A DNA stretch of 64,000 nt. Source: Gnetum montanum. Its lineage: Eukaryota; Streptophyta; Gnetopsida; Gnetales; Gnetaceae. The translations under genes were made by a program, and so were the position numbers. The notes under the pieces were generated by a model. The model saw only the letters and a list, made by a program, of their open reading frames with translations. It did no database searches and had not been told where the DNA came from. Of this stretch, positions 22,050 to 34,206 are shown in pieces (the stretch's first letter is position 1; each line of letters starts with the position of its first letter). The stretch spans positions 326,918 to 390,917 of the forward strand of contig MNCI01030123.1 of assembly GCA_015680685.1 (NCBI GenBank), written 5' to 3'.

Positions 22050-23590
22050 GAGGTAGCACAACTTACTTCATGCTTCATTAAATCTTCTTAGGAAGAGAGA
22101 ATATGTTAAGAAACATGATGAAGCTAGTTTTAGTTTTGTGGTTGTATCAACTATTACTTCTAATCATGATGTTATGCATGTGGAACTTTCAACAAGCGTG
22201 CTAGGCTTGAAGGGGCAATTTCCCAAGGTGTTCAAAAGGGAATTAGATGGATTGCCACCAATGAGAAATTTTCAACACCAAATTGATTTCATCCCTATTG
22301 CTACTACTCCAAATAAGAGGGCATACCAGATGGCGCTAAACCAATGGGCTAAATTGCAAAGATAACTAGAGGAGCTACTTGAAAATGGATTCATGAGGAA
22401 AACCATTTCACCTTGTGTAGTTCTAGTAGTGCCTATGCCAAAGAAGGATAGCGACCAATGGAGGATATGCATTGATTTGAGGATTATGAACAAGATAATA
22501 GTAAGGTACATGTTTCCTTTTTCAACAATGATTGATATCCTTGATGTCCTTACTAATGCAAATGTCTTCAGCAAAATTGATTTAAAGAGTGCATACCATC
22601 AAATTTGGATTAGGAATAGCAATGAATGGAATATAGCTTTCAAAACATCCAATGAATTTTTTGAGTGGTTGGTGATGCCATTTGGACTCATAAATGCACA
22701 TGTTACATTCATGAGATTGATGCATGATGTACTCAAAGATTTGATTGCTCAGTATTACATTATCTCCTTTGATGATATTTTGGTATATAACTCTAATAAG
22801 AAGGAGCACTTGGATCACTTGAGAAGAGTGTGTATTAAAATGGAGGAGGTTCATTTGGTGAATAATGTGAAGAAGAGCCATTTCTTCAAGAAGAAGATCA
22901 CATATTTAGAACATGTGATTTCTAAAAATCAAATTCATATGGAAGCTACCAAGGTGAGGGCTATTAGAGATTACTCAACTTCTAAAAATGTTGAGGAGGT
23001 AAGATTATTTCTTGCCTTAGTAGGTTTTTATAGAAGTTTTATCAAAACTTTTAGTGGTATTTCTTGACCTATTTTTACTTTTCTTAAGAAGAATCAAGAT
23101 TTCAAGTGGACGAATGAGACCCAAAAAGCTTTAACATGTTAAAGTCAAAAATCACCAATGAACCAATGCTTGCAATACTATATTTCCAAAAGCTTTTTTA
23201 GGTGGAGGTGGATGTAAGTGGACTTGCCATTTAAGGGGTGCTTTCACAAGAAGGTAGACCTATTGCTTTATTTTTAGAAATGTTAAATGAGTCAAGGTAG
23301 AAATATAGCATATATGAGAAGGAGTTATACGTTATTCTTCAAGAAATCAAGCATTGGAGGAATTACTTATTACCCAAGGAGTTAACTTTGATGACTTACC
23401 ACAAAGCACTTCAATTTTTCAATTCTCAAAATAATTTGAATGCTAAACACATGAAGTAGGTGGCACAATTATAGAAGTTTAGTTTTCTACTTAAGCACAA
23501 GATTCAAAAATCCAATGTGATGGCTAATGCATTATCTAGGATGCATGTGCTAAATTCAACATGCCTCATGTGGAAGGTATGAATGATTTT
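22050..23590 (+). pseudogene. Element C protease end, reverse transcriptase and RNase H
   Basis: After the element D target duplication the gypsy frame resumes. The RT is open at 22393-23067 (224 codons): M-P-K-K-D-S-D-Q-W-R-I-C-I-D-L-R, then D-L-K-S-A-Y-H-Q-I, W-L-V-M-P-F-G-L-I-N-A and the catalytic S-F-D-D-I-L-V-Y-N, keeping both Asp. The upstream part (22138-22365) has G-L-K-G-Q-F-P-K-V-F-K-R-E-L-D-G-L-P-P. RNase H at 23190-23560 has E-V-D-V-S-G-L and the end block V-M-A-N-A-L-S-R, but also TAA and TAG stops. The RT is the best kept coding stretch of the gypsy elements here, yet it lacks its RNase H partner in frame. Confidence 0.88.
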
Positions 23591-23742
23591 GTTGATTTGT
23601 ATGAACATGATTAAAATTTTGAGCAAGTTTGAAGAAGCATCAAGGAATCATTGTTAAGTGGGATAGATTAATCAAGGGACTATCATATTTAAGATGAACT
23701 ATTATTAAAGAATGGAAAGGTGTGTGTTACCAATTATGATTT

Positions 23743-24830
23743 TTGGAAACTTTTTTAGTTGAAAAGTATTATGATGGTATGGCATGTTCCATGAGCAAAT
23801 ATAAGACATTAGAATTTATGGGTAGGTACTATTTTTGGCCTGAAATGACCTATGAAGTCTTCAAATTTATGAAGGAGTATTTAACATGTGAAAAATTCAA
23901 AGGAAGTAAAGGAATTAATGGACATTATCTGTCTTTGCTAATTCCCAAGGGTTCATTGAAAAGTATGTCAATTGACATTGTGAGTGGGCTTTCAAAGAAC
24001 AAAAGTAAGAATGATGCTATCTTTGTCATGGTGGACATATTCTCTAAGATGGCACACTTCATTCCATGTGAAAAGGTGAGTGATGCATCTCATGTTGCAA
24101 ATATATTTTTCCAACATGATGTCAAGTTACATAGGATTTCTTAAAATATTTTGAGAAATAGAGACTCCAAGTTTACTAGTCATTTTTGAAGGTGCCTGTA
24201 GAAAATTTTAGGAATAAATTTGAATTTCTGTAGTGCATATCATCCATAATCTAATGGTAAAATGAAAGTGGTTAATAAATCTTTGCTGAATATTTTAAGA
24301 TGTTTATGTGATGGACAACCTAATAGGTGAAAAAATTTATTGTATCATGTTGAATTTTCCTACAATAGTGTTTTGCATGTTGCTATGGGAAAGAACCCAT
24401 TTGACATGAATTATGATTTTTATCCAAGGTGGTAGACAATGGTAGAAAATTTGATATAGAAGCTCAATTAAGTGTTAATTTTATGTAACAGATGAAGGAT
24501 CTTCATGCTCAACTGAAGGAAAATCTTGAAAAAAGGGTTGAAGAAAGAATTCTTAAGAGGAATGAGGGCAACATGAAGCCCAAAATTTTTGTTGATCTTT
24601 TTTGGGTGTACTTGAAGAAGAAAAAGTTGAGAGGTGTCAACTTTTCAAAGTTAAAAGCATAGAAGATGGGTCCTTTCAAGACAAAGTCCAATATCAATGA
24701 TAATGTATTTGAAATTAACTTACCAAATGAAGTGGATGTCTTTTATTTTTAATGTTGTAGATCTTATGCATTACCATGGACTAGCAGATGGTGCAATATT
24801 CCAAGGGAGCATTAATGAGTTAAAGATGGA
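23743..24830 (+). pseudogene. Element C integrase (broken)
   Basis: The open part 23743-24144 covers the zinc-binding region (Y-L-T-C-E-K-F near 23878) and the start of the core: S-I-D-I-V-S-G-L with the first catalytic Asp near 23970, and M-V-D-I-F-S-K-M-A-H-F-I-P-C near 24030-24070. Beyond the stop, R-N-R-D-S-K-F-T-S holds the second Asp. The Y-H-P-stop-S-N-G-K-M-K block shows the catalytic Glu replaced by Lys. The GPY/F-like tail (E-I-N-L-P and M-H-Y-H-G) ends near 24785. It cannot be active. Confidence 0.8.
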
Positions 24831-25035
24831 TATTAACAAGTCCAAGCCTTGAATGGAGAGGAATGTAATTGTACTCAAGAGAAGAAAAGCTTCTAACACT
24901 CATGGAATGAAGAGGCATAAATACTTAATCCATTAGAAGGATCAAACTACTAATGATATTGTATGGATCCATGAGACCAAAATTTTTGAGTGGGGATCAC
25001 TTCCACCCTTACTCCTTTGTTCCCATGAATTCATT

Positions 25036-25054
25036 TTTTGAAGGGTGAAAGAGC
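25036..25054 (+). other. Polypurine tract of element C
   Basis: TTTTGAAGGGTGAAAGAGC directly before the 3' LTR. Confidence 0.55.
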
Positions 25055-25942
25055 TTATGCAAGGACGCCAATTCCAATTTCCTTATTCATCCCTACTAGT
25101 GTTTGATTGAAGACTTTAGAAAGCTGGAAAAACATCTCCAATACCATAGAGATGTTTTGATCAAGAGCTAGGATGTTATAGGAGATGTCCCAAGTATCTA
25201 AAAGATATCTTCTCTAAAGTAAACAGGTCTTGTTCTAGTCAGAGAAATCTCTAGGAAGACATCTAAACTAGACAAAAGATGTCTTTGGGAAGGCTTATAG
25301 CTTCAAGATGAAATGTCTTGGACTAATATGAGATGTCTTACCATGATAGGAGACCTCTTGTCTAAGAGCCAAAGTTGACAGGGAGATGTCTTGTTGAGCA
25401 TGTAGATGTCCCATACGACTAAGAAAAGTTCCAAGTTTGGAAACAACTAGAAAAGATGACAATACGAATGGAAATAGCTATGAATCTCCAAGTTGTTCAT
25501 GGGGAAGGTTTCCCTAGGATTCTTGTCTTGTAATTAATAAATATTATTTTGTATGTATGGCATGAAGAGTGTATGCATGAGAGTTGAAAGAGAGATTGCA
25601 TGAGACTTCTGTGCATCTCTATGATAAATTATATGTATTTTGATCATTGTGGCTCTTGTATGTATGGGATCTCAATCCTGTGTGTAGGAGAGATCTAGTT
25701 CTATTATGTCTTACATTGAGATCAATTGTTATGTGGTTTTAGAGCATTATTCTCTTTAATATCATTGAGTGTGTGAGTGTTATTATTATTGTGGGTTGTG
25801 GAACTACTATAATTATAATCTTATTTTAAAATTAATTGAAGATAGCTAGTTTTCTTATTTCCTAACAACTGAATTATCTTTCATGATATCTAAATTCAAT
25901 GTGATTTGAAAGGTTAAAGTAAATTGGAGTGATCCTACTCCA
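25055..25942 (+). repeat. Element C 3' LTR
   Basis: It starts TTATGCAAGGACGCC and ends CCTACTCCA, the partner of 13727-14586. Matching U3 motif sites show TG where the other LTR shows CA. Confidence 0.8.
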
Positions 25943-26320
25943 TACCCACTTTGTAAAATACTTTGTAGTTGTTAAAATAAACGAATGATTGGTCAACAAT
26001 GGAGGATTGATGAAACCTATGAGATCTAACCTCCATTTCTAAAAAGGCCATATCAAATTTAAACTTTTAAGTTCCTATGATAAAATGTAGACAAGTGAAG
26101 CATGACATTGAAATATATTGTAAATTTTAACTATTGTATGTACATCCCTAAACATCATAGGCTACTAATAACCTATAGAAATAATACAAGCTACCAAAGA
26201 TAGAGATCCTAAATGACCATCACATACACCAAAATGTATCTATTCTAAGATTTTTTGCACTCCATTACAACTTAAGCAATGTAAAAGAAAGCATCCTTTT
26301 GAGATGAAGATAGGTGTTCA
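25943..26320 (-). pseudogene. Element B integrase, N-terminal part
   Basis: On the minus strand the frame reads L-E-stop-I-H-F-G-V-C-D-G-H-L-G (the zinc-finger His region), then C-H-A-S-L-V. It continues W-R-L-D-L-I-G-F-I-N-P-P with the first catalytic Asp and F-I-L-T-T-T-K-Y-F-T-K-W-V at the insertion point. It is continued at 13726. Stops and shifts are present. Confidence 0.8.
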
Positions 26321-26439
26321 GGAGTTTCTCAAATTTGTAGGTATTGTATGATGTCTTGACATTATTCATCCTCTTCTAAGTTGACTAAGCTAATGTGTTG
26401 TATGTCTATGAGAGTAACTATCATTTCTTATGTTTAGTG

Positions 26440-26880
26440 AGATAACTAATTTTTTGTAAAAATGGAATCTACAAAAAGAGTGAAGGTAGCTAAAGCATGT
26501 GAAAGCATGTTCTTGGATCGATGAATATGTATCAAAAGATACTCATTAAACTAGGAGACAAGCTTCTTAGATAAATTAAGATAGGGCTAGAGATGTTTAA
26601 CATTGCGGGAGTATTCATCATTAACTTGGTAAACTACTATTTGAGAATTACCTTGAATTGAAGGCCTCTTAATTTCTAATTAAATGGCTAGAAGTAAACC
26701 TTGATTAAGACCTTTGTATTTGGCTACATTATCTATACAAGGAAAATCAAATTTATAAGTTTAATAAATTGGATCCTTACCTTTGTAATCAAGGACACAA
26801 GCTACACTAGAACCTTGAGCTATATGAATTCCATTAAAATATAAGTATGAATCAAAATCCTCATGTTGTAAGATTGTAGT
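26440..26880 (-). pseudogene. Element B RNase H
   Basis: The minus-strand frame reads F-N-G-I-H-I-A-Q-G-S-S-V-A-C-V-L, then Y-K-F-D-F-P-C-I-D-N-V-A-K-Y-K, followed by L-L-L-A-I and S-Q-I-V-V-Y-Q-V-N and ending in H-A-L-A near 26490. This is the Tat-type RNase H pattern (D/N-G, N-V-A-E-Y, G-D-S-Q, D-A-L-A) with key acidic residues partly lost. Confidence 0.75.
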
Positions 26881-27329
26881 TGTTAAAGTAGGTTAGATTC
26901 ACTTGTATTCAATTCCTTAAGAGGAGGTTAAACGGTTTTAGCGAATGACTCTGATAATGAGGCTGATGTAAGAAGATCTACTATGGATTAATCCTTGATT
27001 GAATGTTTAAAAGGTACTATAAATGAAGATTGGTCAAAAGCATTTTCCATTTAGCAATGCGATTATTATTGTACAAGCTCAAAGCAACTACGGATAAGAC
27101 ATTTTCACAGCATATAATATGAAGCTTTTCACAGCCTTTTGACACTTTGAGTCCCAATTAAAAGTTATAGATTTTTTTAGAAGATGAAATAAAGAATGAA
27201 ATTGATGAGTGAGGTTGTAGATGAAATGATGAAATAAGTAAAGACAACCTTACAAGATATGCATATCTTTATGGCATTTGAGTGGAGGAATATTCAAGTT
27301 CACTTTGACTTTGTCAAGGTTGACTATAA

Positions 27330-28400
27330 TAATATTAGCTAAAATAAGAAATTTTAATATCTTATATATATCTACACCAAAAATATATTTTTCAGGATTT
27401 ATACAAAGACTATATTATTTGCATTGGGCCAAGAAGATATAAAGATCAGTAGGATGGTTGGATGCTATGATAAACTTGACAGTTAAGGCTTCCACATAAT
27501 CATTGACCATTTTGAACATCATATCACTAAATATGAATGTCATGTCTCAATGATATGTGAATCCAACATTCTTAAGCTAGAAAGGCATTTTGGTGTAACA
27601 AGAATTTCCTCATGGGGTTATAAAAGTAGTAAAACATTGATGCTAAAGATTAATTTGTATTTGGTTGTAGCCTTAAAAACCACCTTTGAAGGATAATATG
27701 ACATATCCAATCATTGTATCAATGAGCTAATCAATGTTTGGCAACATGAAGTCATTTTTAGCATCATATTACTGAGACCATAGAAATCTATACATTTCCT
27801 AATGGATCCATTTTTCTTGGGGATAACGACCATGTTGGATACCCAATCTAAATAATCTACAAGGTGTATGAAGCCTGCATTATAAAGTTTCTGATCTCTT
27901 CCTTAATGGATACGGCTAAATCAAGTTTGACCTTTTTGGCCTTTTATTTAGCTAGTTTGAAACTTTCCTCAAGAATGATATTGTGTTAAACTCAGTATGG
28001 GTCCAAACCTTGCATGTTGTCATATCACTAGGTGAAGAAGATAGAGTTCTTTTGTAGTGTGATCAAAATGGAGATATTCAAGCTTTTGGATAAGCTTGCC
28101 CATAGTTGTAGGGTCTTGTACACATTCTTATGATTAATGATGGATAGCTCAATGAGAGGATCATTGGTTAAAAGTAGTTGTTGAACTAGAAAGGTAAGGT
28201 TGGATTAAGGAATGGTGTCTTCCTCAAGCGATGATATTAAGGTTTATAAAGGATCAGGTGGAGATAAGTCAATTAAGTCCTCATCAAGTGATCTAATGAT
28301 ATTACCATGAGGCCCATCCAAGGCAAGTGGTTCACACAATTAGACAATGCTGATATGATCCATGACCTATTATAGCTCAAGGTGAGATCAAGATTTCACG
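27330..28400 (-). pseudogene. Element B reverse transcriptase and its N-terminal linker
   Basis: The minus strand shows, from 28.3 kb downwards, L-T-F-L-V-Q-Q-L-L-L-T-N-D-P, M-Q-G-L-D-P, K-A-K-K-V-K-L-D-L-A-V-S-I-K-E-E-I and Y-P-T-W-S (frame shift) with a P-K-K-N-G-like block. A degraded palm region ends in V-E-A-L-T-V-K where the V-D-D-I motif is expected. The layout is that of Tat-like plant gypsy RTs. The catalytic Asp pair is lost or frameshifted; heavily decayed. Confidence 0.72.
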
Positions 28401-28780
28401 ATAAAGAACTAACAAGGATTTTTACAATTTAATGAAGTTAAAGAGATGGATTTTGTTTAAATTAATGAATTATTTTTATATGTTTATTATGATTTTTAGT
28501 GGCTATGTGCATATTTATAAAATGGAGGAAGATATTTTGGGATAACATTGATGAAGAAGAGTTGATAAAGAGGATGGCATAAAGCTTTACATAAAAGTTA
28601 AGCATCATCATAAATACTAGTAAGTTTTTTCATGTTATTGAGGATTAAATGGTAATAAGTTAATAATACATTATTAATATGATGAATGGATAGTTTTATA
28701 GATGTCAAGATTCCAACTAACCTTGGAAAAGTATCGATTGTGGATGCAAAATTTTAGGTCCTGGATCTGAACATTGTGAG
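28401..28780. other. Unassigned sequence inside element B
   Basis: AT-rich sequence between the RT linker and the coiled-coil frame; nothing recognised. Confidence 0.3.
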
Positions 28781-29570
28781 GTCCATGAGAGGATGAATGT
28801 CTTATTAACATATGAAGTGACAATGGCTTTTCTTACAATGCAGCAAACCGATGCTAATGTCAGTTTAATGACAAAACTAATGAGCATCAAGAAAGATAAT
28901 AAGAAACTCATGAAACAATTAGCACAAACATAAGAGGAGGTAGAGAATCTAAAGAATAATTTATATAGAAGCAATGTGATCCACCATCCTATAGCTTCTT
29001 CTTAATTTTAGTTGCATGACTCTTATTATTTCTTAGTGGCTACACATACTATTTAGCATCCAAAGTTGTTAACTATAATAAAGCTGAGTACTAAGATGAA
29101 AGACAACTATGCCATGTGGGAGCATTAGCAATATCAGCAAAAGAGGAGCAAGTTGTTCTACAAAAACCAAGCCTCGATTCTTATAAAACCTCTAAGGAAA
29201 GAAAAAACTCTTGAGAGGGTGAGAGATCATTTAATAAAGAAGATGGATATTAGTGAAGTGTTAAAGACTTTTGAGGAATGTATTATGGTTTGCTACAAGT
29301 AAATAGAGAAGCCACATCTAGGTTCTATCAAGGAAGAGGATGATAGGACTAAGAAGGAGACTAGTATAGATGAGTCCATTATCATGCTAGAGATGCCTGA
29401 TGTAAACATGGATGATTTGAAATTGACCTTTCTCACTCTTGATTAGATTACTTAGAAGCTATTAAAGGAATATGAATAGGCAGCAATTGTTGGAACATCA
29501 AAGATAGAAGAAGAATAAGATAAAACAAGTCATGGTAATGCACCCATGGATAAGGAAAATGATTTTAATT
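28780..29570 (+). pseudogene. Decayed coiled-coil reading frame of unknown function
   Basis: The + strand frame reads T-M-Q-Q-T-D-A-N-V near 28840, then L-M-T-K-L-M-S-I-K-K-D-N-K-K-L-M-K-Q-L and E-E-V-E-N-L-K-N-N-L, a heptad-like coiled coil. Further along are K-T-L-E-R-V-R-D-H-L-I-K-K-M-D-I-S-E-V-L and an acidic tail near 29330-29560. About seven stops interrupt it, several at likely Gln codons. It lies opposite to element B, between protease and RT, so it may be a separate old insertion or an antisense ORF of B. No family was recognised; it resembles gag-like leaders of plant retroelements only in composition. 29571-30131 is T-rich and empty. Confidence 0.4.
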
Positions 29571-30136
29571 AATAAGTTTTTGTTTATTTTTGTGTTCATT
29601 TTTACAGCTTATGTATCTATTTTTATAGTTTTGCTTAACTTTGTTTTTATTTCTATGCATGTATATACATATTTTTATGTAGTTTATTGATCCTTGTATG
29701 TTTGCTTATTTTGAAAGATGCATCAAGATCTTTAGGTAGCAAGAGCAAAGAGGAAGATGATGTAGAAACATTGGGAAAGGTTTTTCCTACTAATCATTTA
29801 GGCATAGGTGGCCAAGATTGATAAATGAGAGAGATGATGTGTTGATTATATTTTCGACTTCTATGTTCTTATTGGATGAGATGTATTGGTATTTATGTGA
29901 AGATGCACTTTGGAATGGACATTTATATGGAACTTTGAGCTACGTTACAAGGACTAGTTTTTCTTTATGGACTGTATATTTTTATATGTCTATAATTTTT
30001 AGTTTTATGTTTTTATGTTCTTAGTTTTCTATGTTTTGAGATTTTTAGATTTTAGATTTTTATGTATTTTTATATTTAGAAACTAAGATAAATAATTGAA
30101 AAGAAAATCCTAAATGTGATTAAATAGATAGCTAAG

Positions 30137-31073
30137 TGATGAGCGGTGAGGTACCCCTACACCCAACCATATAAATCACGAGCGTTCACACACAATTCAG
30201 TCGAATTACATGGATGGAACTAATTGTGGCATCTAGATCACTATGCCTTGATTGCAATTTGCTGTCTTCCCACTTGGACTAGTGGTAGCTTTGTCACATA
30301 TGGTTTAGTCCAGAGTGAGGCATATGACTTTTATTATTTTATATTTTATTTTTCTACGATTAGCAATAGGTTGAAACTCAATTTATAATCAATTCAACTA
30401 ATCTAATTACTAATTAATAATCAACTACCTTAACATAAGTATCTGATCCCACTTCCCATGCACATCCTAAACACATATAACACTGCTGGGATACCAAACA
30501 TTAAGTGTTGCTAGGATTACCAAGAGTCATACGCATGCTCGAAGTGATCATACTTGTGTGCTTAATTAATTAACATGCATGAAAATGTAAATATTAACTA
30601 AGTACATGAAAAGTAAATTGCATGGAAAGTAAATCTAATCTAAGTCAATGAATAACAATCAATATTGATCTTATTATTGCTCATGGAATATGTCCAGGTA
30701 CATTGCCAGTCGAATGATACTTCATACAACTCACTCAAATCCACCTTGTAGGCACTCACTAACTATTCTCTAAGATTACAAAATAAAACTATAAGAATTT
30801 GGCTACTCTATTGACAAAACTATGAAAAACTAATGCAAAACTATTAAAACTAATGTCCAAACTATGCGCCCAAGTGCTATATTTATAGGTCGGTGTATAC
30901 CCCACAATATTGGATATCTAACATCATGTCCTGGGCTCCAACATCGGATATCTGATGTCAAGGTTCCAACATTGAATACCTGATATCAAGGCCTTGTTAT
31001 TAGAGCTAGGATATCAAAGCCAACCAAAAAGTTGACTTTTTATCAAATAACCTAACTCACTAATGATCCATCA
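30137..31073 (-). repeat. Element E 3' LTR
   Basis: Plus-strand edges are TGATGAG...ATCCATCA. It is the partner of 36070-36993, aligning along the full length. The part 30900-31010 has repeated phrases GATATCTGATGTCA / GAATACCTGATATCA. Confidence 0.87.
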
Positions 31074-31083
31074 TACCCCCATG
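31074..31083 (-). other. Polypurine tract of element E
   Basis: On the minus strand ATGGGGGTA lies directly before the 3' LTR. Confidence 0.6.
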
Positions 31084-31212
31084 ATTGAATAAAAACTCAT
31101 CCTCAAGTTAACAGGATAGGACTGAGCTTGTTTTACAAAATTGAGAATTATTGACTAACACTAACTACTGACTAACTCTGAGTGCCACATTACAAAATTT
31201 TATTCAAGTGGA

Positions 31213-32398
31213 TGCATACAAAATGACAGAGTGACAAAAATACTGGATAGACTTTGAAGACTACAAAATTTGAAAAGGTCTTCAAGAATCCATTGAAGAT
31301 GATTCTTCATGTTGTTGCTAGTGGTGGAAGACTTCTAACCTTGATTGTTATGTTGATGCTTCTCTAGTTATGCAGAACATTCTTGAAGGATGGACTGAAA
31401 TTTCTTCTCATCATCCCATGGATCTAGCAAACATACAAATTTTGAGCTACTATCTTGTATGTGATATGCTTTTCCCATGGTCACATCCTCCATTGTCCCT
31501 CTCTTGGCTTTGTTTTCATGCTTGGAAAAATACCTTCTTCCTTAGGTGTTTCTTTTAGCATCAGTTGTAGTCACCAAAAGATCAACATTAGTTGTGTTAA
31601 ATTTTCCTTAAGAATTAGTCCTTTTGGAGCCCTTAGTTTTCTTTTAATCACAAGGTGATTACAACATACTATGACCAAGGCTATGAGGTAACTAAAATCA
31701 TCAAGCCATTCACATTATTTTGATCAAATACTATTAGTTACCATGATGTTCAAAAATAGAATGTTGGAAAAATTTCAAAAATTTTAAAGCAAGCATCCCT
31801 AGTAATGCATACAAAATGACAGAGTGACAAAAAGACTAGATAGACTTTGAAGATTACAAAATTTGTAGAGGTCTTCAAGAATCTACTGAAGATGATTCTT
31901 TGTGTTGCTACTAGCAGTGGTAAACTTCCAACCTTGATTGTTATGTCAATGCTTCTCTAGTTATGCAGAACATTCTAAAAGGATGGATTGAAATTTCTTT
32001 CCATCGTCCCATGGATCTACCAAACATGAAAAGTTTGAGCTACTATCTTGTATGTGCTACGATTTGCCCATGGTCATATTCTCTATTGTCCCTCTCTTGG
32101 CTTTGTTTTAGTGCCTGGAAAAATACCTTCTTCCTTAGGTGTTTCTCTTTTAGCATCACTTACAATCACCAAAGGATCAACATTAGTTGTGGTAAGTTTT
32201 CCTTAATAATTAGCACTTTTTGGAGCCCTTAGTTTTCTTTTAACCACAAGGTGGTTACAACATACTACGCCCAAGGCTATGAGGTAACTAAAATCATCAA
32301 GCTATTCACATTATTTTGATCAAATACTATTAGTTACCATGATGTTCAAAAATAGGATGCTGGAAAAATTTCAAAAATTTTAAAGCAAACATCCCTAG
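31213..32398. repeat. 593-bp tandem duplication inside element E
   Basis: 31213-31805 and 31806-32398 are two adjacent copies, both starting TGCATACAAAATGACAGAGT and both ending near CATCCCTAG. Short open frames on the + strand in both copies are similar only because the DNA is duplicated; they run antisense to the element. Confidence 0.9.
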
Positions 32399-34200
32399 CC
32401 CCCATGACTAATAAGCATAACTTCAAAAGCACATAGGTTTTTAAATAATTGAAACCAAAGGTCTAATTTATAAGATGGCCAAGAAATATTAATGGCTATG
32501 GACATAGAAAAGTAGGAAAAATTAATCACATGTAGCAGTGAGGTGAATAATGGGATGAGAAGGGACTGCAAAGATCGAGATATAAGGTACTTGACCATGT
32601 CCACAACAGGTTCTTATGACAAGTATAATTAAAATGATCAACATACCTATCCGTCCAAGTTTAGACCAAGTCCATACCATGAACAATGGCCTCGCATTGA
32701 TGTGTTCCATCCTACCAACCACCATGAGTCCACAACCATCTCAAAGAACAATCATCACTCTAAAAAGAGAAGAAAAGAGAAGAAGGAAGGAAGGGCCTTA
32801 GTTAGAGGGGTGCCTTTAGGCATGGGTAACATGTCTTTCTAGCCTCATAACCAGTGCTTGTAGCCCATTATTATGTCTAAGGGGTGTGCTTTGAATTCCC
32901 ATCATTGTTTATTATTATTATTATTATTATTTGTCTTTTCCCTCTTCTTTTTTTTCTTTTTTTGTATTTTTTTTTTGTTTTTTTAATGGGAACAACACAC
33001 CATGCAAAGACAAAGCTTCTTTTTAATTGGTTAACAAAGGAGTGATGATACATTCTAAGAGGAGTCGTAAACCATATGAAGGAAGTCAAAAAGAGAACCC
33101 AACAAGTCCCCTTGAGTTCACACCCTTACCATTCCCACTTGGTCTTTCCCTCTTTCTTTAAGGTACAATAATCATTGATTAATTTTAGTCTCATAAAAGA
33201 AGAACCAAATTGTTTCCATGAAAAGACATTTTATTCAAAGAACTAGAGGGATGGATGAGGAGGTCTCACTACTATACACAATTACTTACCCAATCATCTT
33301 GATAGCATACCATAAAAAAAAACCAACACATAGTGTTGACTTCTGCATCATGACTTGGCAATTTTATTAATAAAAACATAAAATACATTCATTAAACATA
33401 AAGAGAATGACTCAAAAAAGAGAAAAATATAAAAAAAAGAAAAATATTAAGAATGGAAAACATATGAAGAATCAAAAAATTCTAGAACTGATAAGCAAAT
33501 TAGTTACTTCCATGCATCTTTGAGATAGTTTTATATTCTCATTTTCAAGCCACTAGGTGTCTTTTGGTTTATTGGCTATTGCATAGACTCGCTTTTGCTC
33601 ACACACTTGCTCCTAAACTTTATGATGGGCTGGTATAGGGGTTATGTTAATATTTTGAACATCCAACCCACAATTGCACCTTTTATCATTATTAGTGATG
33701 CATGGATTCTTCTATCTCTCCACAATGATAGGATTATTGTTTATGTCTTATGTTGGAGTGGTGATGGTTATTGGCTTTTGCATATGATTAGAGGATATCA
33801 TTTTTGTGAGGAAGGTTGTTGCATCAAATTGGCCTTGTGCTAGTTCAAGTGATGTAGTAGGTCCATGAGTGTTTTGCTTTAGCTTACAGCCTTTCCTCTA
33901 GAAGGGATGTTTCCGAGACTTTGGTTGAGATCTACTAGCATTATCATTTACATGTCTATTCACAGCACAAGTGACATTCTCTCATTGATGTTGTGATGTT
34001 GAACCTTCCTATGTTGTTGGAGGTGACATATGGTGGAGGTGAGTATGAGAATATTGAGGATGAGGCAAGGTAAGACGTGTGAGGTGATGATCTTGTATAA
34101 GATGTTGCAGGATAATGATATTCGGGAGAGTTGTAATAGTGATTTGAAGTAGAGGAAGTAAAACTAGTTGGTGAAACATGGTGTTGAACATAATATCTGT
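32399..34200. other. Element E internal region without recognised genes
   Basis: It contains a (TTA)n run at about 32908-32931 and a T-rich tract at 32940-32982. 33300-33500 is A-rich. No pol domain was found on either strand. Confidence 0.55.
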
Positions 34201-34206
34201 ATGGGT

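Larger units (their letters stand above)
13727..25942 (+). mobile_element. Element C: Ty3/gypsy element inserted into element B integrase
   Basis: Same family as element A: matching LTRs (13727-14586 and 25055-25942), primer site, gag, protease, RT, RNase H and integrase. Flanks are AACCC (13722-13726) and TACCC (25943-25947), a 4-of-5 target duplication lying within the Trp-Val codons of element B integrase. Element D interrupts it at 16277-22044, inside the end of the protease region; coding resumes at once after D. Its own length is about 6.4 kb. The RT (22393-23067) and the first half of integrase (23743-24144) are still open, so it is less decayed than its host. Confidence 0.87.

Noticed and set aside
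31370-32232. Two similar + strand frames (M-Q-N-I-L...)
   Set aside because: They are copies within the 593-bp tandem duplication, antisense to element E, with no domain.
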